Shown here piece by piece: positions 1-10,066 of a stretch of 64,000 bases of DNA. Position 1 is the first letter of the stretch. Each line of letters opens with the position of its first letter. This stretch comes from Trichodesmium sp002260545 (GTDB lineage Bacteria; Cyanobacteriota; Cyanobacteriia; Cyanobacteriales; Microcoleaceae): assembly GCF_050016015.1 (NCBI RefSeq), contig NZ_JBNHEQ010000060.1, positions 1 to 64,000 of the forward strand. Reading direction: 5' to 3'. The position numbers and the translations under genes are program-made. The notes under the pieces were generated by a model. That model saw only the letters and a list, made by a program, of their open reading frames with translations. It had not been told where the DNA came from and made no database searches.

Positions 1-185
1 GAGAGAAAAACTAGGAATGCCAAACTGTGAGGTTTGGAAGCCTGCGCCGTACCGTCAGGTCGGCGTCGGGAGGATGTCACCTTTGATGGTACAGTCGAGC
101 GGGTAAATAGTAGGTGGATTTGGGAAGAAGAGGAAATGTGGAAAATTAATCAGAAAAATATTGAGGAGCTAATTCAAGAAGTTTC
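1..185 (+). mobile_element. Remnant of an IS200/IS605-type right end
   Basis: No intact gene is present. Around 40-82 a CGCCG/CGGCG stem is followed by GGGAGGATGTCAC. This closely resembles the right end of the IS605-like element at 46750-46790, which has a GGCGTGGG stem arm then AGTATGTCAC. The piece may be the 3' tip of a tnpB that left the window. A short open frame runs on from about position 31 to a stop at 187-189; it has no recognisable domain and may be chance read-through of the IS end. The identification rests only on likeness to the other copy. Confidence 0.3.
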
Positions 186-1669
186 TTAATACGCACCATG
201 TCTAGCCAAAACTACCTTGACTGTCTTTAGTAAAATCTGAAAATCCATAGCCAAAGACCAATTATTGATATAAGTCATATCTAGGCGGAAGGCATTCTCA
301 AAATCAAGAATATTTGAGCGACCCGATACTTGCCACAAACCTGTAATTCCTGGCAAAACATTTTGTCGTGCAAAATGGTGTGGTTTAAAACATTCAACAT
401 CTCGTAATGGTAGTGGGCGAGGTCCAACCAAACTCATATTACCTTTCACTACATTAATTGAGGCAGTTCATCAATACTATAGCGCCGGAGAAACTTGCCA
501 ACTTTAGTAATGCGCGGGTCTTCTTTCATCTTGAATAGCACACCATCTTTAGTTTCATTTTTCGCCTCCAACTCTTTGATTAATTGATCGGCATTAACTA
601 CCATCGTGCGGAATTTCCAAACTTTAAAATGTCGCCCTCTCAAACCCATTCGAGTTTGTTTATAAAATATTGGTCCTGGAGAATCTAGGTAAATAAGAGC
701 TGCAATGAATAATAGTAGAGGAGCCGCTAACAAAATAAACAAACCTGAAGAAAGTAAATCAAAACTACGCTTTATCCAATAATCAACACCTACAATTGCT
801 GGCGGACTTAAATGAATTGTGGGTATCCCACCAATCATCTCTATTTTGGGTATTTGAGTGGGAATACTTAAACCAACTGGTAAAATCCGTAGATGAATAC
901 CTGCTGTTTTTACGCTCCAACAAAATTCCATGTGGTCTGGAATTGAGTGCCAAGAACAGACAAAAATTTCTCCCACTCCTTGCTCAGATATCTCTTCTAA
1001 AATATCTTGCCAGTGACTGCAATTTTCTTTAGTAGATACATCTACTTCCCCTAAGATTTCATATTCGTTATTACTGACTAACTTCAGAGCAATGTGTGCC
1101 ACTAAAGTATCCTGATGAGTACCCACTAAAAAAATTTTCTGGCGGAGAGAACCTCGTCTGTGAATTATTGTAATAGTTGCTTCTACAATTAAACGAGCTG
1201 TCAGTACAAATATCAGATTAAATAACCATGCCAGTAAAAAAGTAGAACGAGAAAAAATTGCCTCTGGTTCGTAGAGGAAAGCTATAAATAGTACAATTAC
1301 TTGGGCAAAAGTAAGACTTTTGATTAACCTAAAATATTGATAACGATTTTGATGCTCTCCATAAAATCCAGCAGCAGCAATACTATTAAGTGTAATTAGT
1401 AAAATTGGTAGTAAAAATCCTGGTTTATTTACAGAATTTCCGACTAAATCGAAAGATGAAATTACTTGAAAAGTCTTGAGATTACTGCTCATCCACTGAG
1501 CAGTTTTCCAAGCAAGAGATATTAAAGTTCCATCTAGAAATACAAATAAAATTGTACGCAACCAACCAACTATAGTACCGTGACTAAAACTGAAAATTCT
1601 GTTAGGAGCGCGTTGATCTAATTTACTTTTTTGAACATCAGAGGTTATGGGCTTTTGTGAATCCAGCAT
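186..1669 (-). pseudogene. Exopolysaccharide priming sugar transferase, frameshifted
   Basis: Polyprenyl-phosphate glycosyl-1-phosphate transferase of the WcaJ/WbaP type, which would load the first sugar-phosphate onto undecaprenyl phosphate for surface polysaccharide. The N-terminal part (449-1669, 406 codons) has about four membrane segments (residues 30-165), a Rossmann-like middle domain (about 175-290) and the start of the bacterial sugar transferase domain, with SPGPIFYKQ and KFRTM. It stops after DELPQLM at a TAG (449-451). The C-terminal part (186-448) continues in another frame with KGNMSLVGPRP and GLWQVSGRS. Restoring one AATG at about 452 rejoins them as LMNVVKGNMS, so loss of one unit of an AATG-AATG pair explains the break. 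It is probably inactive unless this is a sequencing error. Full length would be about 495 residues, normal for the family. Confidence 0.85.
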
Positions 1670-2187
1670 TTTTTTTATTATCCTTAAATAGTTGGCAATA
1701 TCTATATTTATTTTTGTGGAAATTAAGTTACTTGAAATGCACCCTTTATCTCATTTTACTATCTGATACTACTGGGTAAAGTAATTATATAAAAAATTAC
1801 TTACCTGTATTCAGTTGCCAGTAAACAGTTACTAATTACAGGTATTAAGTCTTACCGCACTTTGCGCGAATAGTGAGGTACAGTTTTAATATTATTTTTT
1901 CCCGATTCCCTACTCCCTAATGTCGCAGAATTTTTGACCTCATCAACTTGAAAACTGCTGTAAGATGTCATACTGTGCAATAAATTCAAGGGGAACTAAG
2001 AAAGACAGATTTTTTTGAGGGTTCCCAGCAATCAGCTTTAGTCCAAGAGACAATTTTCCCAGCAAATGATTTATTATCAATATAGTATAGATAGTTAAAA
2101 GAAAATAGAATTTCTTGCCTTTGATTTTTGGGAATAAATACTTATCTGTTTTGTAAGCATTCAGCTATTAAGTTATTTATTATCTGC
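1670..2187. other. Spacer with one short inverted-repeat element
   Basis: No gene is seen. Between about 1868 and 1963 lies GTGAGGTACAGTTTT, then AT-rich DNA, then ACCTCATCAACTTG and AAAACTGCTGTAA. The same arrangement occurs at 48605-48693, and one arm occurs at 30596-30626, so this looks like a small dispersed element. The rest is AT-rich and probably holds the promoter of the sugar transferase. Confidence 0.45.
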
Positions 2188-2487
2188 TTATCTGCCAACG
2201 TTACGTTGTAAAGCAGTTATTCTCTGAGAATTAGCAAATACTCCTTCTCCTTGCATTTGATTTATGGGTGGTTTAATTTCTATTTTCATAACTTTCTCAG
2301 TACAAATACAAACTGTTTGATCTATTAAATGAAAGGTAATCCAAGGCTGTTTAAGTAATTGTTGTAATTGTGCTTGAAATTGTTGTGCATTAATTGGTAA
2401 ACTGAAGGTTTCTGTGTGACCATCCATATAATAAAATGTTACCTCTGTACTACTTTCTTGAGCGTATTTAGCAAATGAACCTTTCAT
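2188..2487 (-). CDS. Hypothetical protein (99 aa)
   Basis: Small soluble protein with no domain I recognise. It is mixed alpha/beta in look: a Thr/Tyr-rich beta stretch (residues 14-30), a Gln-rich amphipathic helix (QQFQAQLQQLL, about 35-47), and two cysteines in a CICTEK segment near residue 60. An AGGAG-like ribosome site lies just before the ATG. It stands alone, downstream of the broken sugar transferase on the same strand but 500 bp away. Codon use looks like that of its neighbours. It is probably a lineage-specific cyanobacterial protein; function unknown. Confidence 0.55.
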   Translation of the reverse strand: MKGSFAKYAQESSTEVTFYYMDGHTETFSLPINAQQFQAQLQQLLKQPWITFHLIDQTVCICTEKVMKIEIKPPINQMQGEGVFANSQRITALQRNVGR

Positions 2488-3007
2488 TATCTTTGCTCCT
2501 AAATTTTATCAGTTAATAGTTAATAATTAATAATTAATAATTACATTTTCTGTAATATAAGGATTGACTAAAAGGAATTTTTTTCTTTTTTATCCCTTTT
2601 AGACCTGTTTGAAAAATTGGCTAAACATATCCTCACTTAACTTTTTAACATCAAAAGGCGTTTAATGATAACAAATATCTGCTAAAACTAACAAATATTT
2701 ATAAAAGTTCAATTATCTTGAAAAAAATATGTGACATAGATAACTGTTCAAATAGGTAAATTGAGAAATATTTTAGGAGGAACAAGAATGAAATATCTTA
2801 ATTACTTATAATTTCAAGAGTAAAAACAATATATATCCATCCTAGAAAATAATTATATTTCACATAGTAGGCAGTTAAAAGCTTGATAATTTTTAGTATA
2901 AATTTTAATATAGAAAAAAATCTTAAAATTTTTCGAGAAAACCTGACAAATATAACAATAGTTGCCTATACTCAATAAAATTGACTCGAACAAGTGCCTT
3001 AGTTGCC
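2488..3007. other. AT-rich divergent spacer with heptamer repeats
   Basis: This is the divergent region between the 99-aa gene and the dehydrogenase. At 2512-2545 it has TTAATAA-type heptamers in tandem, followed by a block (2545-2610) shared with other spacers: CTGTAATA, AGGATT and TTTTTTCTTTTTTATCCC. No gene and no clear terminator is seen. Promoters of both flanking genes should lie here. Confidence 0.4.
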
Positions 3008-4186
3008 ATGATTAAATCAAGCAATATTTCCCAACCACCCACAACTTTATTATCCCTAAATATCGCCCCAGCTCAAGTTATTCGAGGGAAAAATGCTCTG
3101 GCCGAATCAGGAGAGGCGATCGCCCGTCTTGGCAATAATCCCCTGATAGTTGGAGGCGATCGCTCCCTGAGTACCATCCAACCCTACCTCCAACCCTTAC
3201 TAAAAATCCATAATTTAAAATTTACCCAGGCTAACTACGGCTCAGACTGTAGTGAAACAAGCTTGGCTAATCTCCGTCAAACTGTAGCCACCCACAAAGC
3301 AGACTTAATAATTGGTATTGGTGGTGGTAAAGCTCTTGATACATCTAAACTCCTAGCTCACCAATGTCATTTACCCATAATTACCATTCCTACCTCAGCA
3401 GCTACTTGTGCAGCTTGGACAGCACTATCAAATATCTACTCAGACCAAGGCGCTTTCTTATATGATGTAAGTTTAGCTAGATGTCCAGAATTGCTAATTC
3501 TAGATTATGGGATTATCAAAACTGGGCCTCCCAGAACTTTAATAGCTGGTATTGGAGATGCGATCGCCAAATGGTATGAAGCCTCAGTCAGCAGTGGCCA
3601 CTCAGAGCAAACAATGATTATTGCTGCTGTCCAGCAAGCTAGAGTATTAAGGGATATCCTCTTTCAAAAATCAACTGCTGCTCTGGAACAACCAGGAGGA
3701 GAAATCTGGCAAGAAGTTGTGGATGCAACAGTATTATTAGCTGGTTTAATTGGAGGTATTGGTGGGGCGCAATGTCGGACTGTGGCTGCCCATGCTATTC
3801 ATAATGGCCTAACTCATTTGTCTGCTAGTCATGGCAAATTACATGGAGAAAAAGTTGCTTATGGTATATTAGTTCAGCTAAGGTTAGAAGAAATGGTACA
3901 AGGCAATCAACTAGCCGTAACTGCTAGACAACAACTGTTAAAATTCTACGATGAGATTGGTTTACCAAAAAGCTTAAATGACTTAGGTTTGAAAGAAATC
4001 ACTTTATCTGAATTATGGCGTGTTGCTGAAGTTGCTTGTAATCCAAATTCTGACATTCATAGATTACCATTTAAAGTAGTTCCAGAGCAATTAGTAGCAG
4101 CAATGGTTTCTACAACAGTTTCACTGGAGCTAGAGAAACAAAATTTGGGAACTAATTCAGATATTGATACTATCGTAAACAATTAA
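3008..4186 (+). CDS. Iron-containing alcohol/glycerol dehydrogenase family protein
   Basis: NAD-dependent, metal-binding dehydrogenase of the GldA/DhaD fold. The dinucleotide-binding region carries GIGGGKALDTSK (about residues 105-116), the family signature. Metal ligands are suggested by GDAIAKW (Asp), AAHAIHNGL (His) and HGKLHGEKVAYG (His) in the C-terminal all-helical domain. I place the start at ATG 3008; a TTG at 2981 would add nine residues but has no better ribosome site. Length (392 aa) is usual for the family. Substrate is not evident: glycerol, or another small polyol or aldehyde. The last codons (AAC AAT TAA) lie inside a tandem AACAATT heptamer array, so the C-terminus may have been set by repeat expansion. 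It appears monocistronic. Confidence 0.85.
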   Translation: MIKSSNISQPPTTLLSLNIAPAQVIRGKNALAESGEAIARLGNNPLIVGGDRSLSTIQPYLQPLLKIHNLKFTQANYGSDCSETSLANLRQTVATHKADLIIGIGGGKALDTSKLLAHQCHLPIITIPTSAATCAAWTALSNIYSDQGAFLYDVSLARCPELLILDYGIIKTGPPRTLIAGIGDAIAKWYEASVSSGHSEQTMIIAAVQQARVLRDILFQKSTAALEQPGGEIWQEVVDATVLLAGLIGGIGGAQCRTVAAHAIHNGLTHLSASHGKLHGEKVAYGILVQLRLEEMVQGNQLAVTARQQLLKFYDEIGLPKSLNDLGLKEITLSELWRVAEVACNPNSDIHRLPFKVVPEQLVAAMVSTTVSLELEKQNLGTNSDIDTIVNN

Positions 4187-4242
4187 CAATTAACAATTAA
4201 CAATTAACAATTAATAATTAATAATTAATAATTAATAATTAA
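4178..4242. repeat. Tandem heptamer arrays (STRR type)
   Basis: About five units of AACAATT run directly into about four units of ATTAATA. The first array overlaps the stop codon of the dehydrogenase. Seven-base tandem repeats of this sort are known in filamentous cyanobacteria as STRR sequences. Confidence 0.8.
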
Positions 4243-4921
4243 GGCTCTCCTAGACTGGTTATAACAAATTAGTATTTTAAATAGCTCTAAACCCTTAAAT
4301 AGCAGAGGATTCAACCAAATAAAAATCCCGGTTTATGGGAATTGCTTTTTTATATTCCCATAATCCTTCCAGAGCAAGGGTTATGAAGTTTATTTTGTAG
4401 TAATTTATCATAGCTACTCTAGAATAGCCATAATTAAGAACTACCTCTTCAGTAATAGAAGGATTGGTTCATTAATTGATAATGGATAATGAATAATGGA
4501 TAATAAATAGTGGATTATGAAAACTATCTCTAATTATCAATTATCCATTGAAAAGGAGAGGCTTGAAACCTCCGGGGATTAATTATCAATTATCCATTAG
4601 TAAAAGGATTTTTTTCTTTTTTATCTATGATTGGAGAGTCTTTATAACTTAATTTGTTGGTAAATAATAAAATGTAGAAAATTATCACATTTTTTCCTTT
4701 TTCTATTTGGTGTACCTTACCATTGAGGCTTTTTTAAATTCCTAATTACTTTGATAAATCAATTAATAACTAATAATCTAAATATTTAAAGCCTCTACTT
4801 TCAAGTCGAAAAAAGCAACGCCAAATTTGATTTTAGTCAATCTTTGTTCTTTGGAAAAAAGGTAATTATTAATTGTCAATAAATCCAATTTTTTTTGTAA
4901 AATATATTTGTCAAATAATAT
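4243..4921. repeat. Spacer with AT-rich dispersed repeat
   Basis: No gene. From about 4462 to 4660 lies a copy of the dispersed repeat built from TGGATAAT and ATTATCAATTATCCATT heptads, flanking a short GGAGAGGC core and a TTTTTTCTTTTTTATC tract. A small inverted repeat, TCCCGGTTTATGGGA, occurs at about 4326. The last 200 bp before 4922 are very AT-rich and should contain the aminotransferase promoter. Confidence 0.5.
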
Positions 4922-6100
4922 ATGTATTCTATTAACCCAGCAGACAGGGTACAAGCACTACCACCTTACGTTTTTGCCCGCTTAGATGAACTGAAAGCTC
5001 GCGCCCGCGAACAAGGACTAGATTTAATTGATTTAGGAATGGGAAACCCGGATGGGGCGACTCCTCAACCTGTTGTTGAAGCTGCCATTAATGCTTTACA
5101 AGATTCTACTAATCATGGTTATCCACCTTTTGAGGGTAGTGCTAGTTTCCGCAAAGCAATTACTGATTGGTATCTTCGTCGTTATGGTGTAGAGCTTGAC
5201 CCTGATGGAGAAGCTTTGCCACTTTTAGGTTCTAAAGAGGGTTTAACTCATTTAGCTTTGGCATATATAAATCCGGGAGATTTAGTTTTAGCACCTAATC
5301 CTGCTTATCCCGCACATTTTCGGGGTCCTTTAATTGCTGGTGGTAAGGTTCATAGTATTTTACTGAAACCAGAAAATGATTGGATTATCGATCTGGGAGA
5401 TATTCCTGATAATGTGGCAGAGCAAGCAAAAGTTTTCTTTTTTAATTATCCTAGTAACCCTACTGGCGCTACTGCTCCACGAGAATTTTTTGAGGATATT
5501 GTTGCTTTTGCGAAAAAGTATGAAATTTTGCTAGTTCACGACTTATGTTATGCTGAGTTGGCTTTTGATGGTTATCAACCTACCAGTTTATTAGAGATTC
5601 CTGGAGGAAAAGATATTGGTGTAGAATTTCACACTATGTCGAAAACTTATAATATGGCTGGTTGGCGAATAGGTTTTGTAGTTGGTAACTCTCATGTTAT
5701 TCAAGGCTTACGGACTTTGAAAACTAATTTGGATTATGGTGTGTTTACCGCTTTGCAGTCAGCAGCTAAGACTGCTTTGGAATTACCGGATGAATATTTA
5801 TCTCAGGTTCAAGAACGTTATCGCCAACGTCGAGATTTTCTGATTCAAGGTTTAGGGAAATTAGGTTGGAATGTGCGGAAGACTCTGGCAACTATGTATT
5901 TATGGGTTCCTTGTCCCCCAGGAATAGGTTCTACTGATTTTGCTTTATCTGTTTTGCAAAAAACTGGGGTGGTGGTAACTCCTGGAAATGCTTTTGGTAG
6001 TGGTGGTGAAGGTTATGTGAGAATGAGTTTAATTGCTGAGTGTGAACGTTTGGGTGAAGCGTTACGTCGGTTTGAGCAAGCAGGTATTTGTTATAAATAG
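4922..6100 (+). CDS. Class I/II aminotransferase, aspartate aminotransferase-like
   Basis: PLP-dependent fold-type I aminotransferase, 392 aa, full length. Seen in the protein: DLGMGNPDG near residue 37, NYPSNPTGA around 175-183 with the substrate/PLP Asn, HDLCYAEL with the PLP-pyridine Asp and Tyr, and the Schiff-base lysine in MSKTYNMAGWRIGF (Lys about 241). The C-terminal GEGYVRMSLI carries the arginine expected to bind the substrate carboxylate. The subfamily resembles AlaC and LL-diaminopimelate-type enzymes often labelled aspartate aminotransferase in cyanobacteria. A role in alanine, aspartate or lysine metabolism is likely, but the exact donor cannot be read from sequence. It is followed by a heptamer array and an IS remnant, and is probably monocistronic. 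Confidence 0.9.
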   Translation: MYSINPADRVQALPPYVFARLDELKARAREQGLDLIDLGMGNPDGATPQPVVEAAINALQDSTNHGYPPFEGSASFRKAITDWYLRRYGVELDPDGEALPLLGSKEGLTHLALAYINPGDLVLAPNPAYPAHFRGPLIAGGKVHSILLKPENDWIIDLGDIPDNVAEQAKVFFFNYPSNPTGATAPREFFEDIVAFAKKYEILLVHDLCYAELAFDGYQPTSLLEIPGGKDIGVEFHTMSKTYNMAGWRIGFVVGNSHVIQGLRTLKTNLDYGVFTALQSAAKTALELPDEYLSQVQERYRQRRDFLIQGLGKLGWNVRKTLATMYLWVPCPPGIGSTDFALSVLQKTGVVVTPGNAFGSGGEGYVRMSLIAECERLGEALRRFEQAGICYK

Positions 6101-6126
6101 GGAGTAGGGAGTAGGGAGTAGGGAGA
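6098..6126. repeat. Tandem AGGGAGT heptamers
   Basis: About four units begin within the stop region of the aminotransferase gene. The unit is purine-rich on this strand and is found again in several spacers. Confidence 0.7.
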
Positions 6127-6224
6127 AATCATGGCGTTGGTAATTGGTAAGATGATTTTGCAATAGGGTTGACACTCCACGGACTGAAAGTCCCGTGGAT
6201 TCTTAAGTGGAACAAATTTGACGG

Positions 6225-7553
6225 ACTTTCCTCACGTCAAATTTCACCCTTAATGGCATAGCCAAAGATGCCTCTAATCTGTCCGGGGTAAACCCATTCA
6301 GGTTGCTTTTTACTCCAATATTTGCAGCACCATTACAATCGGCATTTATCAATTTTCCTTCCCTAGTTGTGTACAAACCACGCTGTCTTGATGCAGTCGC
6401 TCATGGGGGAAACCCCCAAGACCGCGCTGCATCGCTTCACTCGTTTACCACTGAAACTATATTCAGTTGGATTATCAGCATTATAAACAGGGATTAAATC
6501 ACTATCTAAAAAGCTAGCTTTAGATGTATAAGATTCTTCCTGCTCTTTGTAAATCAACCCGTATCTATCACACATAGCTTTCAGTTTTAACCTCAAACTA
6601 TGGTGTGGTATCTGTACAAACTTTTGGTTAGTTTTTTTGCCTAAATTGATATTTTGCTTCATGGCTGGATTAACACCTACAACTAGAGTAGATATTCTAT
6701 TTTTACTACACCAGTTGATTAAATACCTAGCTACTTTATTTAGGTAATCTCTGATTTTATTATTCCGATTTACCGTAATACTAATTTGTTTTTTGGTTAA
6801 ACCTTTAATGCCCTGTTTATCCTTTCTAGACTGCAATCTAGCATTTTCGCGTGTTGTACCACTGGTTGATTGATTTAATTTTTCTACCGTCTAAAATAAA
6901 CGATGACCCAGTATTCGATACACAAGTGGCGCTTATTGTCTAACCCTAAGTCTATTGCTACTATATTATCTGTCTTTACTGCTGGTTGTGACTCCTCCTC
7001 CGTAATAAATTCTACTTCAAAAAACTGGGCATCAAATCTAGGTATTATCCTTTTCATGTCGGCTCTTAGCCGAAACTTCCTTGAGATTCTTACCTACCAA
7101 TCTTTCAGGGAAAGGTATTTTTACTGCACCATATTCGGCTTTAAATTCCCTAGACATTGGAATGTTAAAATATCCGTCTTTTACCCTAATTCGAGGTATT
7201 ATTAAAGGAAAGTACCCCTCTTTTTTGAGGTATCTAGGCATTCGGATTTGTTCAAACCGATATAAACTTTCTTTAGCCTTTTGGATTAAGTTAAAAAATG
7301 ACTTAAAAGACCTATCTAACACTTTCAAAATTTGCTGTGCAATATCGGTTTGAAGTAACTGATAATTTTCATTTTTTTTGCAGTAATGATAGTTGGATTC
7401 ATACCTTAGATATCCGCCCTCAGAAAAATAGAATTGTCGCACAGAATACAGGCCGACATTGTACATATTTTTAGATAATCTGCACAATTGTCTTAATGCT
7501 TTAAATTCGGTGCTAGACAAATTTCTAATTTTGTTCTTTTGGGTGAGGTACAT
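6225..7553 (-). pseudogene. tnpB: TnpB nuclease, multiply frameshifted
   Basis: IS605-type TnpB (RuvC-like, RNA-guided nuclease family). The N-terminal part is 7038-7553. The middle continues in another frame with NIVAIDLGLDN (first RuvC aspartate), then SINQWYNTR in a third. The part at 6363-6836 carries GVNPAMKQNINLGKK, FVQIPH and ESYTSKASFLDSD. The tail KLINADCNGAANIG, with the last catalytic Asp, is in yet another frame near 6310-6340. At least three single-base shifts and one small repeat insertion (6390-6433) are visible. It is non-functional. Confidence 0.85.
6390..6433. repeat. Small palindromic repeat inserted in tnpB
   Basis: GATGCAG and CTGCATC arms enclose a strong GGGGGAAACCCCC hairpin. 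Reading through tnpB on the minus strand, GKRVKR and the downstream TTREGKLINADCNGA are separated by about 60 bases of GC-rich DNA not found in the family. The repeat has therefore inserted into the gene. Confidence 0.65.
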
Positions 7554-7833
7554 AAATGAGTTTTCGCTCTAATATACTTATATACTTATATTAGCGACTA
7601 GGATTTCAAATTGTCAATGTGACTATGGGTTAAAACCCATCGGGTCGCTTCCATCCCGCCGTTAAAATTGGCGGGTTTCCCGCGTACCGACTTTTTGTGA
7701 TGATACCCATTACTTACTCTGGTTAGATATTTAGAAGTATTAGAAACAGATTACTCTTAAAGTTTCATCTCTTGATTTACCAACGCCGAAATAATTGATG
7801 ATTTATGTACGATAATAGGGTTATTTTTGATTA

Positions 7834-7952
7834 TTGGAGATGTCTAATGTAGAGACGTTCTATAGAACGTCCCTGGGGTTTTAACATTTCGACCATATAT
7901 CCAATTTTTGTCAAAGACAACAGGGAATATAAAACCTAAATAGACATCTCCA
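7834..7952. repeat. Inverted-repeat element (GGAGATGTCTA ends) with 28-bp palindrome
   Basis: TTGGAGATGTCTA at the left and TAGACATCTCCAA at the right form terminal inverted repeats. Inside, at 7849-7876, is a degenerate member of the 28-bp palindrome family (GTAGAGACGTTC ... GAACGTCCCTGG). Related ends occur at 20812-20903, 33651-33796 and 37341-37431. A CCTGTTG heptamer array follows at 8004-8026. Confidence 0.55.
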
Positions 7953-8141
7953 AAAATCAAAAATCAAATCAATTCTTATCCATAAATTATCAATTATTTC
8001 TTCCTATTGCCTGTTGCCTGTTGCCTCTTTTCTAGAGATGTCTAATGATTCTTAGTTGAAATTTTACATTTTACATTGACCACAAGGGCTGAAGAATAAT
8101 TGATGATATCCCATTAAAATCTAATCTCGAACAGACAACTT

Positions 8142-9503
8142 CTAAGCGGACTCATGTTGTTTATGCCATGCGGGATGCCATAGTAACTCAGCAGTAGAAC
8201 GTTTGTCTACCATTTCTTTAGTAATAGTGAAGCGGGTAACATCTTGACGGGATGGTAATTCGTACATAATATCTAACATTAACTCTTCTAAAATACCTCG
8301 TAATGCTCTAGCTCCAGTTTTACGTCTATATGCTTCTTGAGCGATCGCCGTTAGAGCTTCCTTATGAAATTCCAACTTGACATTATCCATCTTCAATAAT
8401 TTTTGATATTGTTTAACTAAAGCATTCTGTGGTTCGGTTAATATTTTCATTAATGCAGTTTCATCTAATGGGTCAATTACTGTTAAAACTGGCATTCGTC
8501 CAATAAACTCTGGAATTAAACCAAATTTTACTAAGTCATCTGGTTCTAAATTTTTCAGTATATTAATATTCCGTTTTTCTTTTGATGGTAAAGCTATACT
8601 ACCTTGATTAATATTTTCGGTCTGAATAAAACCCAACGATTTTTTTCCCTGTCGTTGTTCAACAATTTTCTCCAGACCCACAAAAGCACCACCACAAATA
8701 AACAAAATTGAGCTAGTATCAAGCTGAATAAAATCTTGATAGGGATGTTTACGTCCACCTTGTGGGGGAACATTTACTACTGTCCCTTCCAATATTTTTA
8801 GTAAAGCTTGTTGTACTCCTTCTCCAGATACATCTCGCGTGATAGAAGTATGTTCACTTTTACGGGCAATTTTATCTATTTCATCTATATATATAATTCC
8901 TCTTTGAGCAGTTTCTATATCTAAATCTGCTACTTGCAATAATCTTAATAAAATATTTTCTACGTCATCTCCTACATAACCAGCTTCGGTAAGAGTTGTT
9001 GCATCTGCAACTGCAAATGGTACATCTAGTAGTTCTGCTAGGGTTTGAGCTAATAAAGTCTTGCCACAACCTGTCGGACCCATCAAGAGAATATTAGATT
9101 TTTGTAATTCCACATCAGAGTCAACACTCTTCTGGGAATTATTTTTTGTTTGGCAACTCAGACGTTTGTAGTGATTGTATACTGCTACTGATAGAACTTT
9201 TTTTGCCTGGTGTTGTCCAATTACACGATCGTCTAAATATTGCTTAATTTCTGTAGGTTTGGGAACTTTTTCTAAAGGAATTTTTTTCTTACCTGAATGC
9301 CTTTGATTTTCTAATTGTGGTTCTATTAGACTAGCGGAAGTAGTATTTTTGCTAAATTCAAATAATTCTTCTTCTAATATCTCGTTACAAAGTTCTACGC
9401 ATTCATTGCAAATATAAACCCCTGGACCTGCTATTAATTTGCGGACTTGATCTTGCGACTTACCACAAAATGAACATTTAAGGTGGGAATCGTATCTGGA
9501 CAT
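8142..9503 (-). CDS. clpX: ATP-dependent Clp protease ATP-binding subunit ClpX
   Basis: AAA+ unfoldase that delivers substrates to ClpP. The N-terminal zinc-binding domain has C10, C13, C32 and C35 (CSFC ... CNEC). The AAA+ core has Walker A GPTGCGKT (about residue 141), the pore loop AGYVGDD (about 173), Walker B IIYIDEIDKIA (about 205), the RKHPYQDF loop, and sensor residues in EFIGRMPVL and RKTGARALRG. At 453 aa it is slightly longer than E. coli ClpX because of a linker after the zinc domain (residues 50-85). In many cyanobacteria clpX follows tig and clpP. Here no clpP lies on either side; the upstream neighbour is a divergent riboswitch-controlled gene. The start is ATG 9503 with a purine-rich region before it. 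Confidence 0.97.
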   Translation of the reverse strand: MSRYDSHLKCSFCGKSQDQVRKLIAGPGVYICNECVELCNEILEEELFEFSKNTTSASLIEPQLENQRHSGKKKIPLEKVPKPTEIKQYLDDRVIGQHQAKKVLSVAVYNHYKRLSCQTKNNSQKSVDSDVELQKSNILLMGPTGCGKTLLAQTLAELLDVPFAVADATTLTEAGYVGDDVENILLRLLQVADLDIETAQRGIIYIDEIDKIARKSEHTSITRDVSGEGVQQALLKILEGTVVNVPPQGGRKHPYQDFIQLDTSSILFICGGAFVGLEKIVEQRQGKKSLGFIQTENINQGSIALPSKEKRNINILKNLEPDDLVKFGLIPEFIGRMPVLTVIDPLDETALMKILTEPQNALVKQYQKLLKMDNVKLEFHKEALTAIAQEAYRRKTGARALRGILEELMLDIMYELPSRQDVTRFTITKEMVDKRSTAELLWHPAWHKQHESA

Positions 9504-10066
9504 ATTTGTTTTTTTTCCTTGGTGATGGTGATATTTACTATATGATGAAGGGGTTAAATCGTGTTATTTGAGGATAAGTGCTTGAGTTCAACTCCTTACT
9601 TTGGTTATATTGAAGTCGGATTTGATAATTGATACTTCTATTTTAAATTATATTCTATATATTTTTATTTGAGGAATTTTAATGTTACATAATAACTAAG
9701 TAGATTTGTTTAATTATCCGTAAAATAGCCTTCGACATTCACAACAAGGAGGCTAACTAATAACTGAAATGATCTGCTAGGATGTGTCATCAATTAAAGA
9801 GGTTGACACCTACAGCATACATACAACCACCTCTTTGTGGAAGCTGTTTTTTCAAGATAATTAGGGGAAGTTCCTTGGAAAAACTGACTCTTATTGATTC
9901 GGTGAATGTGCGGGAAAGTAATTACTCGTTATTCTCAATTCTCAATTCTCAATTGATGACACGCCCTAGCTTGAACAAATTTTTGCAGAATAAAATGTGG
10001 AAATTTTTGTAAAAATTAAAAGTGATTTGAGTCAGATGAGGAATACTGTGATACGATAACTAATCT
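9504..10066. other. Divergent spacer, clpX / cobalt gene promoters
   Basis: No convincing gene is seen; a 76-codon frame at 9782-10012 has no protein-like composition. A short CAATTCT heptamer repeat lies at about 9935-9955. The region should hold the clpX promoter (minus strand) and, near 10010-10060, the promoter for the riboswitch leader. Confidence 0.4.

Larger units (their letters stand above)
6165..7690 (-). mobile_element. Decayed IS200/IS605-type TnpB element
   Basis: The element is bounded by subterminal hairpins rather than by inverted repeats, as is usual for IS200/IS605. The right end (6176-6199) folds as TCCACGG/CCGTGGA. The left end has two hairpins, ATGGGTTAAAACCCAT (7625-7640) and CCCGCC/GGCGGG (7655-7675). 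Between them lies a single tnpB in several frames and no tnpA, so it would have moved only with a transposase supplied in trans. The left end is closely matched by 63781-63845. Confidence 0.75.

Noticed and set aside
9782..10012. 76-codon open frame between clpX and the riboswitch
   Set aside because: No ribosome site, heptamer repeat inside, no protein-like pattern.
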